This document shows, one piece after another, positions 27,823 to 35,840 of a stretch of 64,000 bases of DNA (within the stretch, counting starts at the first letter, position 1; each line of letters opens with the position of its first letter). Location of the stretch: the NCBI GenBank assembly GCA_965197825.1, contig CBDANW010000003.1, forward strand, positions 2,728,001 to 2,792,000. The letters are read 5' to 3'. The notes under the pieces are model-generated. The model had not been told where the DNA came from, ran no database searches, and worked only from the letters and a program-made list of their open reading frames with translations. Origin of the DNA: CBDANW01 sp965197825 (lineage in GTDB: Bacteria; Acidobacteriota; Vicinamibacteria; Marinacidobacterales; DATDRI01). A program made the position numbers and the translations under genes.

Positions 27823-28398
27823 AGCTCGATGAAACCGAAGTTCGCTAGAGCGTCCGTCATGGCGACCGCCCCCGCACAAAGGAGCATGATGTTCCAGGGC
27901 GCATGTTGGGCGACGTCCGCCCAGACGAGCGTCCCCTCGGCCACCGGTCCCACGGGAAGAACGAACAACAGGAAGAACACAATGGGCGGGACGACTCAGA
28001 TGGGAAGCGCGGCCCTCACTTGCAGGCTAGCCGGACTTTCTGGACCGAGCAGCAAGACGACCGCGGTGGGCAACGCGAACAAGGCCAACATCACCAGGAA
28101 CGCCAAGAGCGCGTTGACCTCGCCACGACGCCACTTGCCGAGTTTCGAAGCTTGCTCGCGGATGAAGTCTTCTCCGCCCGGGATGCTTGCCAGCTCGGGG
28201 GGAAAGAAGTAACGAAGCACCCCATAGAAGCTCACCAGCAGCAACAGGGAGAGCGGGAATCCCACCAGCATCCACTGGAACCAACCGATGCCTTGTCCGG
28301 TGATGCGCTCGGCGAGCGATGCAGCCAAGGCGTTGTGCGGGATCCCCACCAGAGTCGCCACGCCTCCCCCCTGGGCGGCGTACAGGGTCCCCAAGGCC

Positions 28399-28752
28399 GT
28401 CTTCCAGCGATAGAGTTTCGCGGATCGAGACCGCGGCGATGAGCTCGACCTGGTCTTCTGGATAGTCGGGAACTCCGGGACACACGATGGCCGCCCGGAG
28501 CCGACCTTCCACCAGGACCGGATAGCACCGCGCTTGGCAAGACTCCGCGTCGGGCGGGATCATCGCGTATCCCGAGCCCGCCCTCACACTCTTCCATCTT
28601 TGCAAGGCGTCCGGCTCATCGAGCTTCAGGTTGAGCGTTCCCGGATAAGGATCGAATCCCAGCAGGGTGAGGAACGCTTTCCGCACCCAGGGCAACTGAG
28701 TGAAAAGGGCACCGTGTGCGACGCCGGTGACGACTCGCCCGACTAGCGTCAT
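28399..28752 (-). pseudogene. CTP-dependent riboflavin kinase-like (DUF120) fragment
   Basis: ATG at 28752 begins a protein with the DUF120 signature: GFDPYPGTLNLKLDEPDAL, a central AESCQARCYPVLVEGRLRAA, and VELIAAVSIRETLSLEDG. DUF120 enzymes in archaea phosphorylate riboflavin with CTP; bacterial relatives are uncharacterised. The normal end after LEDGD is lost because the reading frame joins SLC13 sequence at 28398. It follows the PNPOx-like gene and arrived with it. Confidence 0.75.
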
Positions 28753-28838
28753 TATGGAATTAGTGCGCGCTGGCGCCTCGCTCTTCGCTCGGCGCCCCGG
28801 TGTCGTCGGCCCATTCGGGCCGGGCTCGCTCCGCTCGC

Positions 28839-29291
28839 TCAAGGCTGCTCTCTCATCTCTTTGTAGACGGCCTGCTCGATGGCCTGCCACTCTTCGCGAC
28901 GGTCGGAAATCCACTCGTAGCTGAGCTCCCGCACGTGGACCTCGGGCCAGGTCTGATCTTTTATTTCCGTCACCTCGAGGCTCATCATCGCGCTCTCGAA
29001 GGGCAGTGCTTCAAGACGCGGCTTCGCGAGAGCCGTCTTTCCCTTGACAAGAAAGACCTGATTCTGGGAGCCGATGATTTGGAGCGAAGCTCTGCGTTCC
29101 CGCTCCAGGTTGGATAACGTGGCACTTCCTTCGACTCCGAACCGCAGCGTCTTGCTGGACACTGCAACCGTCCATACGAAGGCCGTGGTCGGAAAACGAT
29201 CTTCTCCGACCGTCACCAATAGACCGGCGCATCCACGTTGCAGCGCCTCGAATTGTACGTCGGATAGCTCGGTCGTCACCGGTGAGCTCAT
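28839..29291 (-). CDS. Pyridoxamine 5'-phosphate oxidase-like flavin protein
   Basis: The 150-residue protein starts at ATG 29291 behind AAAGGAG; the larger in-frame ORF upstream is an artefact of joined fragments. Features of the split-barrel FMN-binding fold are visible (GCAGLLVTVGEDRFPTTAFV; LRFGVEGSATLSNLERERRASLQII; KTALAKPRLEAL). The start codon overlaps the stop of a TRAP-permease fragment (ATGA), indicating original co-translation. It is the only complete gene in the transplanted segment. Its role may be flavin- or heme-linked reduction. Confidence 0.75.
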   Translation of the reverse strand: MSSPVTTELSDVQFEALQRGCAGLLVTVGEDRFPTTAFVWTVAVSSKTLRFGVEGSATLSNLERERRASLQIIGSQNQVFLVKGKTALAKPRLEALPFESAMMSLEVTEIKDQTWPEVHVRELSYEWISDRREEWQAIEQAVYKEMREQP

Positions 29292-29480
29292 AGCGTCTCC
29301 TTTCTCTGAACCGATCGTGCTCGAACCACGACGATCTGTCTGAGCAAGATAGCGAAAAATAGAAAGATGCCGACTCCATCCGTGTAGATCCTGGCATCCA
29401 TCAACGTCAATCCCGCCGTCACGACAAGGACTCGCTCCACCATGCCGAGACGGGAAGCGAGCCAGCCTTCGAGCGCGGCG
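29288..29480 (-). pseudogene. C-terminal stub of a TRAP 4TM/12TM-type permease
   Basis: In the third minus frame, ALEGWLASRLGMVERVLVV, LTLMDARIYTDGVGIFLFF and a basic end (RARSVQRKETL) precede a TGA that overlaps the PNPOx start. The pattern of one amphipathic and two membrane stretches near a GLYTD-like motif resembles the end of fused TAXI-type TRAP permeases. The upstream boundary is uncertain. Confidence 0.45.
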
Positions 29481-30137
29481 GCGAGTCTCCACGGCGACTT
29501 CGATGCCGAGGCGATTCCTGAACTTGAAGCAATCGATAGACGATGCGAGGGAGCCTCTCGAGCTCAAGGCCACATCGCCCTCGCTGTGTTGGATCCCCTG
29601 GACATAGGCGTAGATAGACATGCCGATGGGGATCATCAGGGCGACGGTCGCGGTGTCGGAGACGAACATGGACACGAGCGCGGTGGTGAGCATGTAAACG
29701 AATACCAACCTGGGCGTGGACGCCGCGACTCCCGGCAGACCAAGGAACCAAAGGGAAAAACGCTTGGCCAAGCCGTGTTTTTGCATGGCGTAGCCGAGCA
29801 TGGTCGTCCCCAGGATCCAGAAGAATATGTTTTGGCCATAGAGCGATGCGGTGGTGCCGGCGTTGGCCGCTCCAAGGACGGGGAAAACGACGAGAGGTAG
29901 AAGTGCGGTGACACCCAAAGGAATCGGCTGAAGCATCCACCACACGATGGCCCAAACAAATGTGGCCAGGGCCACCCGGCCTTCGTAGGAGAGCCCGCTC
30001 AGCCCGCTCAGATTGCCAAGGTAAAGAGCAGCAAAAGCGGCTGGGCCCGCAAGAAACCGAATCCACCAACCGGGAGCGACCATATCAGCACACGCATTCG
30101 GTCTTCGGTTCTGGGAGGAGATCCCGAGCCCGCCGGC

Positions 30138-31715
30138 CTAACGGCCGGTTCGGGCGAGCGAACGCACCCAGCCCTTCATTCGCGACTTCGCCTTTTCGAT
30201 GTCTTTCGCCGAGAAGAAATCCTCCGGCCGGACCTTGTCGATGGGGTAGATCGGCCGCATGAAGTCGCTCTCGTATCCGAAGGGCACGGTGGCGTCGATC
30301 CCCATCCCACCCTCGAACTGAGTGTTGGAGGCTGTCCATTCTTTTTCCCCGGCCGTCATCCGCTCCGCGGGCATGAAGGTTTGCCCTCGTCCGCCGGGCA
30401 GTGGATTGATGATATCGGTCTTGGGATTCACCCGTGTCGTGAGACACCACATGAGATCGTCCATGTCGTAGGGATCGGTGTCCTCGCTGACCGCGATGCA
30501 AAGCCGCATCCCCTGCGAGCACGAGAGCAGAGCGGCCATGAAATTGCGCTGCCAACCTTCGTCGATCTTGTTCCGCTTTTTCACCTGGATGATGGCGCCC
30601 CCCCAGTCGGTCATGCAGTACGGAATGTTGACGTCCTGGATGAGGCCAGGCTGCAACCGTTCGCAGAGCTCGAACATGGCCGACTCGCGCACCGTCGAGT
30701 CGATATTGTGGCAATCGAGCATGTGCACGCCAAGGGCGAAGATGATGGGTTTCGTTTCGGGCTTCCGCATCGTTACCGCGGTCACATGAAACGTCGGCGC
30801 CTTGTAGGACTTGCCCATGTAGCCCGCCCACTCGGGGTGAAAGTGGTAACGGCCTTGCACGTTCGCCTCTTCGGCCTCCTCGGTCTCGAAACGCCGGTCG
30901 CGGGGGTTGACGTAGCCTTCCATGACCAACTCGCAGTCGGCCAAGGCCGTCGCGTCGACGGTACGCGCCTTGACGAGACGAACAGGGTTTCCTTGTACGG
31001 CGCCCGCGATCCCGATCTCGTCACAGCCCTGAGGCAGGATCACGTAGTCGAAACCCGCTCCCGCGAGCAACGTGCACGCCGGCGGGACTCCGAAGCACAT
31101 CGTGATGGGAACCGGCTCGTCATCCTTGTAGTACTTCGACACGACCTGCCACATGTGCGAGCCGGGCGAGATCTGAAACGTGCCCACGTTGCCCCAACGG
31201 AAGTTCATGCGGTTGTATCCGAGATCGGTGCCACCACCGAAGTGCTCGCCGCTGACCACGCGGATGCCGGAGCCGACGGTGAGCTCGGGCTCGTACTCGG
31301 TGTGTCGGATGGCGACCACGAGCTCGTTGACATCCTTGGGGTTCTCGATCACGTGCTCCTGACAGGGAGCTTGGTCCTGGGAGACCTCGACCGGCTTCAA
31401 GGGATGCGTGAGAGCATGGGCCAGGCTGCGCGTGCGCTCGGTGTCGTCCTTCCAGCCAAACATCTTGTTGATGATGTCGATGTCGCCGAAGAGATTCGTC
31501 ACCACCCGATGGTTTGGCTTTCCCTTGACGTTGTTGAACAAGATCGGACAACCGCCATCCAGGTGTTTTTGTAACCCGGTGATCTGGAGATTGGGATCGA
31601 CTTCCTTGTCGGTCTCGATGAGCTGCCCCTCGGATCTGAGCCACTCCAACGTGTTTCGCAGATCCGCGACGGCCTCGGCCGGCGGACGGACAGTCTCTCT
31701 AGCGATTGCGCTCAT
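30138..31715 (-). CDS. UbiD-family decarboxylase, divergent (phthaloyl-CoA-decarboxylase-like candidate)
   Basis: The 525-residue UbiD-fold protein starts at ATG 31715 with AAAGGAG upstream, overlapping the CoA-transferase stop (ATGA). Fold landmarks: GCPILFNNVKGKPNHRVVTN near the N-terminus, EPELTVGSG, LLAGAGFDYVILPQGCDEIG and SEDTDPYDMDDLMW near the C-terminus. UbiD enzymes use prenylated FMN and an E-R-E triad. At the Arg site this protein reads NVGTFQISPG (Gln in place of Arg) and at the EGPFGE site it reads QGRYHFHPEW, leaving one Glu. It sits after UbiX and two CoA-transferase subunits, so a CoA-thioester substrate is likely. It is probably cytoplasmic. Confidence 0.88.
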   Translation of the reverse strand: MSAIARETVRPPAEAVADLRNTLEWLRSEGQLIETDKEVDPNLQITGLQKHLDGGCPILFNNVKGKPNHRVVTNLFGDIDIINKMFGWKDDTERTRSLAHALTHPLKPVEVSQDQAPCQEHVIENPKDVNELVVAIRHTEYEPELTVGSGIRVVSGEHFGGGTDLGYNRMNFRWGNVGTFQISPGSHMWQVVSKYYKDDEPVPITMCFGVPPACTLLAGAGFDYVILPQGCDEIGIAGAVQGNPVRLVKARTVDATALADCELVMEGYVNPRDRRFETEEAEEANVQGRYHFHPEWAGYMGKSYKAPTFHVTAVTMRKPETKPIIFALGVHMLDCHNIDSTVRESAMFELCERLQPGLIQDVNIPYCMTDWGGAIIQVKKRNKIDEGWQRNFMAALLSCSQGMRLCIAVSEDTDPYDMDDLMWCLTTRVNPKTDIINPLPGGRGQTFMPAERMTAGEKEWTASNTQFEGGMGIDATVPFGYESDFMRPIYPIDKVRPEDFFSAKDIEKAKSRMKGWVRSLARTGR

Positions 31716-32914
31716 GAACGTTTTCTCCTTTCGGCTTCTTCAACCTCTTCATCGGGCGCTCGGTCGGGAACCCGGACTTGTAACCGCTTTCCGTTGACGA
31801 TCGCGAAACCACCCGGAAATCTCAACGTGCGTTCCGAGCCAGGAATGCGAACATCCTGCCAGAACTTACGTTCTTCCAGCTGGGGATCTTGAAGGATTTC
31901 CTTCGCCGTGGCTACCGGATAGCCGAGCATGCCGCGATCCATCACTCTCTCGTAGAATTGGTGCTTAGTGATGGTCGCCATGAAGGAAAGGATAGGTGTC
32001 TCCAACTTATCGATTTTTTCCTGGGTCAGCTCGGGAACGGTGAACGTACTCCAATCCATTTTCTGAAGCCAGTCGGGAGCCATGTCCCTCTCCGCCATCC
32101 ATGTGACGAGCTCTCGGTTCGTGTGACGTCCGGCCGGCCCCCCGTAGATAATGAAGTTGATCCACCCATCCTGGCACGGCCACATGACTCGCATACGGGC
32201 ACCGGTGAGGGTGCGGCCGGTCATGAAGATACCGGAACGTTCCGGATTGACGCGGTTGAGATCCCAATAAATAGGAGCGTGGGCGACCGCAGCCATGGCG
32301 GCGACTTGAGCCGAAACGTCGACCCGCTGTCCCTGCCCGGTCATGGTTCGGTGCAACAGCGCGGTGAGAGCGCCCATCGCCGCTTCCACTCCAACCCACA
32401 TGGGTGCGGCGGGAGCGGTCACCCTCATGGGCTCGCCGCCCTCGTCTCCGGTCAACGACATCACTCCCCCGAGAGCCATGATCTCGAGATCGGACGCCAC
32501 GAAATCGCGGTAGGGACCGTCTTGCCCGAATGGAGTCATCGAGACAAAGATGAGACCGGGGTTGTCTTTCCGGAGCGCCTCGTAGCCGAGATCCCATTCG
32601 TCGAGCTTGCCGGGGGGAAACGTCTCTAGAACAAAGTCGGCGTCCCCGGCCAGGGTGCGGAACCCATCGCGGCCCTCATCGGTTTCGAGATCCAGCTGGA
32701 TCTCACGCTTGTTGATGTTGCAAGCGAGCCAGGACAGACTCTCCTGCAGACGATCGCCGTCGCTGACCTGTGGAGGCCATTGTCGAGAAGGATCCCCTCC
32801 GGGCGGCTCGACCTTGACGACGTCGGCTCCCAGATCTCCTAGAATCTTCCCGGTCAGGAAACCGAGCGGTCCGGTCGCGTCCAGCACACGATACGGTTCC
32901 AGCATCATCGTCAC
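31712..32914 (-). CDS. CaiB/BaiF family III CoA-transferase subunit lacking the catalytic Asp
   Basis: The 400-residue family III CoA-transferase has the usual N-terminal KILGDLGADVVKVEPPGGD and CNINKREIQLDL, then FVSMTPFGQDGPY. At the position of the essential Asp (Asp169 in formyl-CoA transferase), the sequence reads APMWVGVEAAMG with Pro171 in its place. Such a subunit cannot form the aspartyl-CoA intermediate and needs a partner. The partner gene overlaps by 4 bp upstream and the UbiD gene overlaps downstream. BbsEF-type heteromeric transferases show the same asymmetry. Confidence 0.9.
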   Translation of the reverse strand: MTMMLEPYRVLDATGPLGFLTGKILGDLGADVVKVEPPGGDPSRQWPPQVSDGDRLQESLSWLACNINKREIQLDLETDEGRDGFRTLAGDADFVLETFPPGKLDEWDLGYEALRKDNPGLIFVSMTPFGQDGPYRDFVASDLEIMALGGVMSLTGDEGGEPMRVTAPAAPMWVGVEAAMGALTALLHRTMTGQGQRVDVSAQVAAMAAVAHAPIYWDLNRVNPERSGIFMTGRTLTGARMRVMWPCQDGWINFIIYGGPAGRHTNRELVTWMAERDMAPDWLQKMDWSTFTVPELTQEKIDKLETPILSFMATITKHQFYERVMDRGMLGYPVATAKEILQDPQLEERKFWQDVRIPGSERTLRFPGGFAIVNGKRLQVRVPDRAPDEEVEEAERRKRS

Positions 32915-34122
32915 GAGAACACGCCCTGCTTCTCAAGCTCTCGATAGTCTTCCGGATCGAGACCGAGCCAGCCGCAAAAGATCTCCGCGTTGTGTTCCCC
33001 GAGGCAAGGGGCGGGCTTGCGGACGTGTCCGGGAGTCTCTGCGAGCCGAAAGGATCCCATCCGGTAGCGATGCTCTCCCATCTCGGGATGCCGCTGCTTC
33101 TGCCAGATGTCGCGGGAAACGATCTGCGGATCGGTAAAGAGCTCTCGCATGGAACGGACGACGGCTGCATGAACTTTGGACTTCTGCAGTCGATGCATGA
33201 GTTTCTCCGCGTCCTCATCGCGCGTGCATTGGGAAATCAAGTCATTCAACTCGGTTTCGTGCGCCCGTCGCTCGGACGCCGTGGAGAACCGCGGATCCTT
33301 GCACAAAGCCGGCAGGCCGGCGGCGTAACAGAACTGCTGCCACTCCTCCTCGTCCCAGCAGCTGATCACGCACCAACGTCCGTCTCGACACGGGTAGCAG
33401 CCGTGCGGGACGGCGACCGGATCGCGATTGCCGTTGCGGCGTGCGACGTTGCCGTTGGCCGCGAAGTCGAGCAATGGTGCGGCGACGAACTGAAGCCCCG
33501 CCTCGTACTGCGATAGGTCGATGTGGGCACCCTCCCCCGTTCGGCGCTGGTGATCGAGCGCTGCCAGAACGGCGATCCCACCGTAGGCGACGGCAATGAG
33601 GTCGATATACGGTCCGTAAATGAACAGTGGCGGGCCGTCCGCGCGGCCAATGAGCTCGCTGAATCCGCTCAACGAAGACAGCTGCGAACCGAATCCGGGA
33701 TGATCGGCGTAAGGGCCGGTTTGACCCATGTTGCTGGTGCTCAGCAGGACTAGTCCCGGGTTCCGCTCATGAAGCTTTTTGTACCCGAGACCCAATCTGG
33801 CCATCACGCCAGGACGCATGTTCTCGATGACGAAGTCCGATTTCTCGACGAGTTGATGCGCCAACGCCAGCCCCTGCGCATGCTTCAGATTGAGTGTGAC
33901 GCCGTACTTCGAGTCGTTCCAAAAAGCGAACGCACCCGCACGGTTCAACCCTGCCTTGTCGTCCTTGAACGGAGGGTAGTGCGTGCGGAGCCCGTCGGGG
34001 CGCTGCACCGACTCTACATGAATGACCCGGGCACCGAAGTTCGCAAGATACTTGCCGATTCCCGGACCGGCCGCGAAACTACCGAACTCGACACCGGTGA
34101 CTCCTTCAAGAGCGTCGCTCAT
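32911..34122 (-). CDS. CaiB/BaiF family III CoA-transferase, catalytic subunit
   Basis: The 403-residue enzyme carries the family III landmarks: GPGIGKYLANFGARVIHVES, NMRPGVMARLGLGYKKL, STSNMGQTGPYADHPGFG and the catalytic Asp174 in YGPYIDLIAVAYGG. The partner lacking Asp follows with an ATGA overlap. It transfers CoA from a donor such as succinyl-CoA to a carboxylic acid. Together with UbiX and the UbiD-like enzyme it suggests activation followed by decarboxylation. It starts 3 bp downstream of the ubiX stop. Confidence 0.92.
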   Translation of the reverse strand: MSDALEGVTGVEFGSFAAGPGIGKYLANFGARVIHVESVQRPDGLRTHYPPFKDDKAGLNRAGAFAFWNDSKYGVTLNLKHAQGLALAHQLVEKSDFVIENMRPGVMARLGLGYKKLHERNPGLVLLSTSNMGQTGPYADHPGFGSQLSSLSGFSELIGRADGPPLFIYGPYIDLIAVAYGGIAVLAALDHQRRTGEGAHIDLSQYEAGLQFVAAPLLDFAANGNVARRNGNRDPVAVPHGCYPCRDGRWCVISCWDEEEWQQFCYAAGLPALCKDPRFSTASERRAHETELNDLISQCTRDEDAEKLMHRLQKSKVHAAVVRSMRELFTDPQIVSRDIWQKQRHPEMGEHRYRMGSFRLAETPGHVRKPAPCLGEHNAEIFCGWLGLDPEDYRELEKQGVFS

Positions 34123-34125
34123 TCT

Positions 34126-34743
34126 CTACTGACCGCTGCCGACTTCTTCTTTTTTCGACCCGATCGACATGACGCCGTCCCAGCGCGGTGCTTCGTCCAA
34201 ATGGATCCCCAATTGATCCAGCAATCGCATCGCGGTTTGGTCGACGATTTCCTCGATGGTCTGCGGACGATTGTAGAAAGCCGGGACCGGTGGGGAGATG
34301 ACGACTCCCATCCGCGACAGCTTCAACATGTTCTCAAGGTGCACGTCGCTGAGCGGTGCCTCCCGAACGACCAGCACGAGCTTGCGGCGCTCCTTCAAGA
34401 TCACGTCGGCCGCCCGGTGAACGAGGTTGTCGCTTAGTCCGGTAGCAATGGCGGCGAGCGTTTTCATGCTACAGGGAGCGACGATCATGCCCGAGGTTTG
34501 AAACGAACCGCTCGAGATCTTGGCACCCTGGTCGTTCTCGGCACAGATGTGAGTCGCCATTCCTTGCACCTGCTCGACCGTGTATGGCGTCTCGTGGATG
34601 AGCGTTCGGGCACCCCACTTGCTCACCACCAGATACGTCTCGACATCCGTCTGGCGGAGCATCTGCAGGACGCGGACCCCATAGATCGTACCGGTCGCTC
34701 CGGTGATGGCGACGACGAGTCGGCGGGGCGCGGATTTCGTCAT
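34126..34743 (-). CDS. ubiX: UbiX-family flavin prenyltransferase
   Basis: The 205-residue protein starts at ATG 34743 (GAGGAGCCT before it); the longer upstream frame overlaps the UbiD remnant. UbiX landmarks: VVAITGATGTIYGVRVL (FMN site), SSGSFQTSGMIVAPCSMKTL, VHRAADVILKERRKLVLVVRE and MGVVISPPVPAFYNRP. The enzyme makes prenylated FMN from FMN and dimethylallyl phosphate and serves UbiD decarboxylases. Its location between one decayed and one intact UbiD gene fits that role. Confidence 0.95.
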   Translation of the reverse strand: MTKSAPRRLVVAITGATGTIYGVRVLQMLRQTDVETYLVVSKWGARTLIHETPYTVEQVQGMATHICAENDQGAKISSGSFQTSGMIVAPCSMKTLAAIATGLSDNLVHRAADVILKERRKLVLVVREAPLSDVHLENMLKLSRMGVVISPPVPAFYNRPQTIEEIVDQTAMRLLDQLGIHLDEAPRWDGVMSIGSKKEEVGSGQ

Positions 34744-34756
34744 AGGCTCCTCGAAG

Positions 34757-35730
34757 TCATTCGAAAAGAATCTTGCCCCACTTCTCCTCCACGGCGCGCC
34801 GGACCTCAGGGCTGGATTCGGCGACGGGCGGAAACTCCCCAATCCATTCGTACGGCCGACAGGCATCGATGACGGCGCGGGAGCTGTGGCCCTTCTGCCC
34901 CTTTGGAATAATGGGATCCAAGGCACCGCTCCAACTACGTCGTATGATCTCGATGTCTTGCTCGGGATTCGAACGCGTAGCGACTGCCCAGAGCACGTCG
35001 TTGGTATTCGTCACATCGATATCGTCATCCACTACGACAACGTAGCGGCCGAGGTAAGTAACCACCGGCATGGCAATAAGCAGCTATCATGCCCGCTTGA
35101 CGCGCGTGGCCCGGATACCGCTGCTTGATGGAGACGAACGTCAGAAGCCGGCTTCCGCCCGACTCGTGGCACCACACACCGCGCACGTCGGGCACGCCCG
35201 CCGCTTCGAGCTCCTGCCACACCATCGCTGCGCGCATGAAGCACCGCATGTAGTTGAACTCGCACGGCGGACGAGTCGGTGGAGCTCCGAGAAGGATTGG
35301 ATCGTTTCGGTGATAGAGCCCGTTTGACCTTCATGATCGGCTCGTGTCGCATAGCACTCGCGTAGTAACCGGTCCACTCGCCGAATGGCCCTTCCTCGCG
35401 CGTCTCACCGGGGAGCGCTTCCGCTTCGATCACGATCTCCGCGTGCGCGGGGATGGGCAGCCCAGTGTAGTCGCCTTCGATGACCTGAACAGGACCACCT
35501 TGCAGTCCGCCCACCCATTCGTACTCCGAGACGCCGTGAGGAACCTCCATCCCTCTCGCCAGGTAAATCAGAGGATCTTGCCCGAAAGAGACGGCTACTT
35601 TACAGGGTTCCCCGGGCGAAGTATTTTTCCCGCATGATGCGACCCTGCTTGCCGGGCGAGATGTAGAAACCCAGCGTGTCCTCGTCGTGGATCATCACCC
35701 GGTAAACTTCGTCGCCATACCACGACGAGG
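34757..35730 (-). pseudogene. UbiD-family decarboxylase, decayed and cut by a half MITE
   Basis: Four reading-frame segments follow one another: VYRVMIHDEDTLGFYISPG (with the triad Arg), then GETREEGPFGEWTGYYASAM (both triad Glu), then EAAGVPDVRGVWCHESGGS with YPGHARQAGM, and finally YLGRYVVVVDDDIDVTNTND to a stop at 34757. The frame changes near 35612, 35320 and 35070. The N-terminal third is missing because homology stops at the partial MITE at 35731. It is closely related to the intact UbiD gene at 40.1 kb. ubiX starts 13 bp after its stop. Confidence 0.88.
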
Positions 35731-35781
35731 ACACAAAATGGCCTCGAGCCTTAGGCAACGATCCACTGATACAGGGCACTA
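35731..35781. mobile_element. MITE, right half only
   Basis: About 49 bp are nearly identical to the right end of MITE copy 2 (GCCTCGAGCC...TGATACAGGGCACTA). The left half is absent and decayed ubiD sequence abuts it directly, so a deletion removed half the element together with the start of the ubiD gene. Confidence 0.8.
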
Positions 35782-35840
35782 GTATTCGTCGCCCGGTTAC
35801 GTCGCGGCAAGGTCCTCGGATCCCTTCTCCGGGGAAAGGT

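Larger units (their letters stand above)
27823..30083 (-). pseudogene. SLC13/DASS-type anion symporter, split by a 1.2-kb insert and truncated by IS630
   Basis: N-terminal part (30083-29565): about five membrane segments with VFVYMLTTALVSMFVSDTATV and ALMIPIGMSIYAYV, the divalent-anion:sodium symporter signature. C-terminal part (28398-27823): LGTLYAAQGGGVATLVGIPHN, the second symporter signature, then further helices. A TGA at about 27996 interrupts ALPI and VVPPIVFF, and the gene ends at IS630 copy C. The 7-bp GGCCTTG is present at both edges of the insert, and fusing there gives one frame. The substrate would have been di- or tricarboxylates or sulfate. The gene is inactive. Confidence 0.8.

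Noticed and set aside
28839..30083. A single 414-residue fusion of SLC13 and PNPOx
   Set aside because: The middle section has no family character, and a strong ribosome site and ATGA overlap mark a separate PNPOx start; the frame is open by chance across joined fragments.
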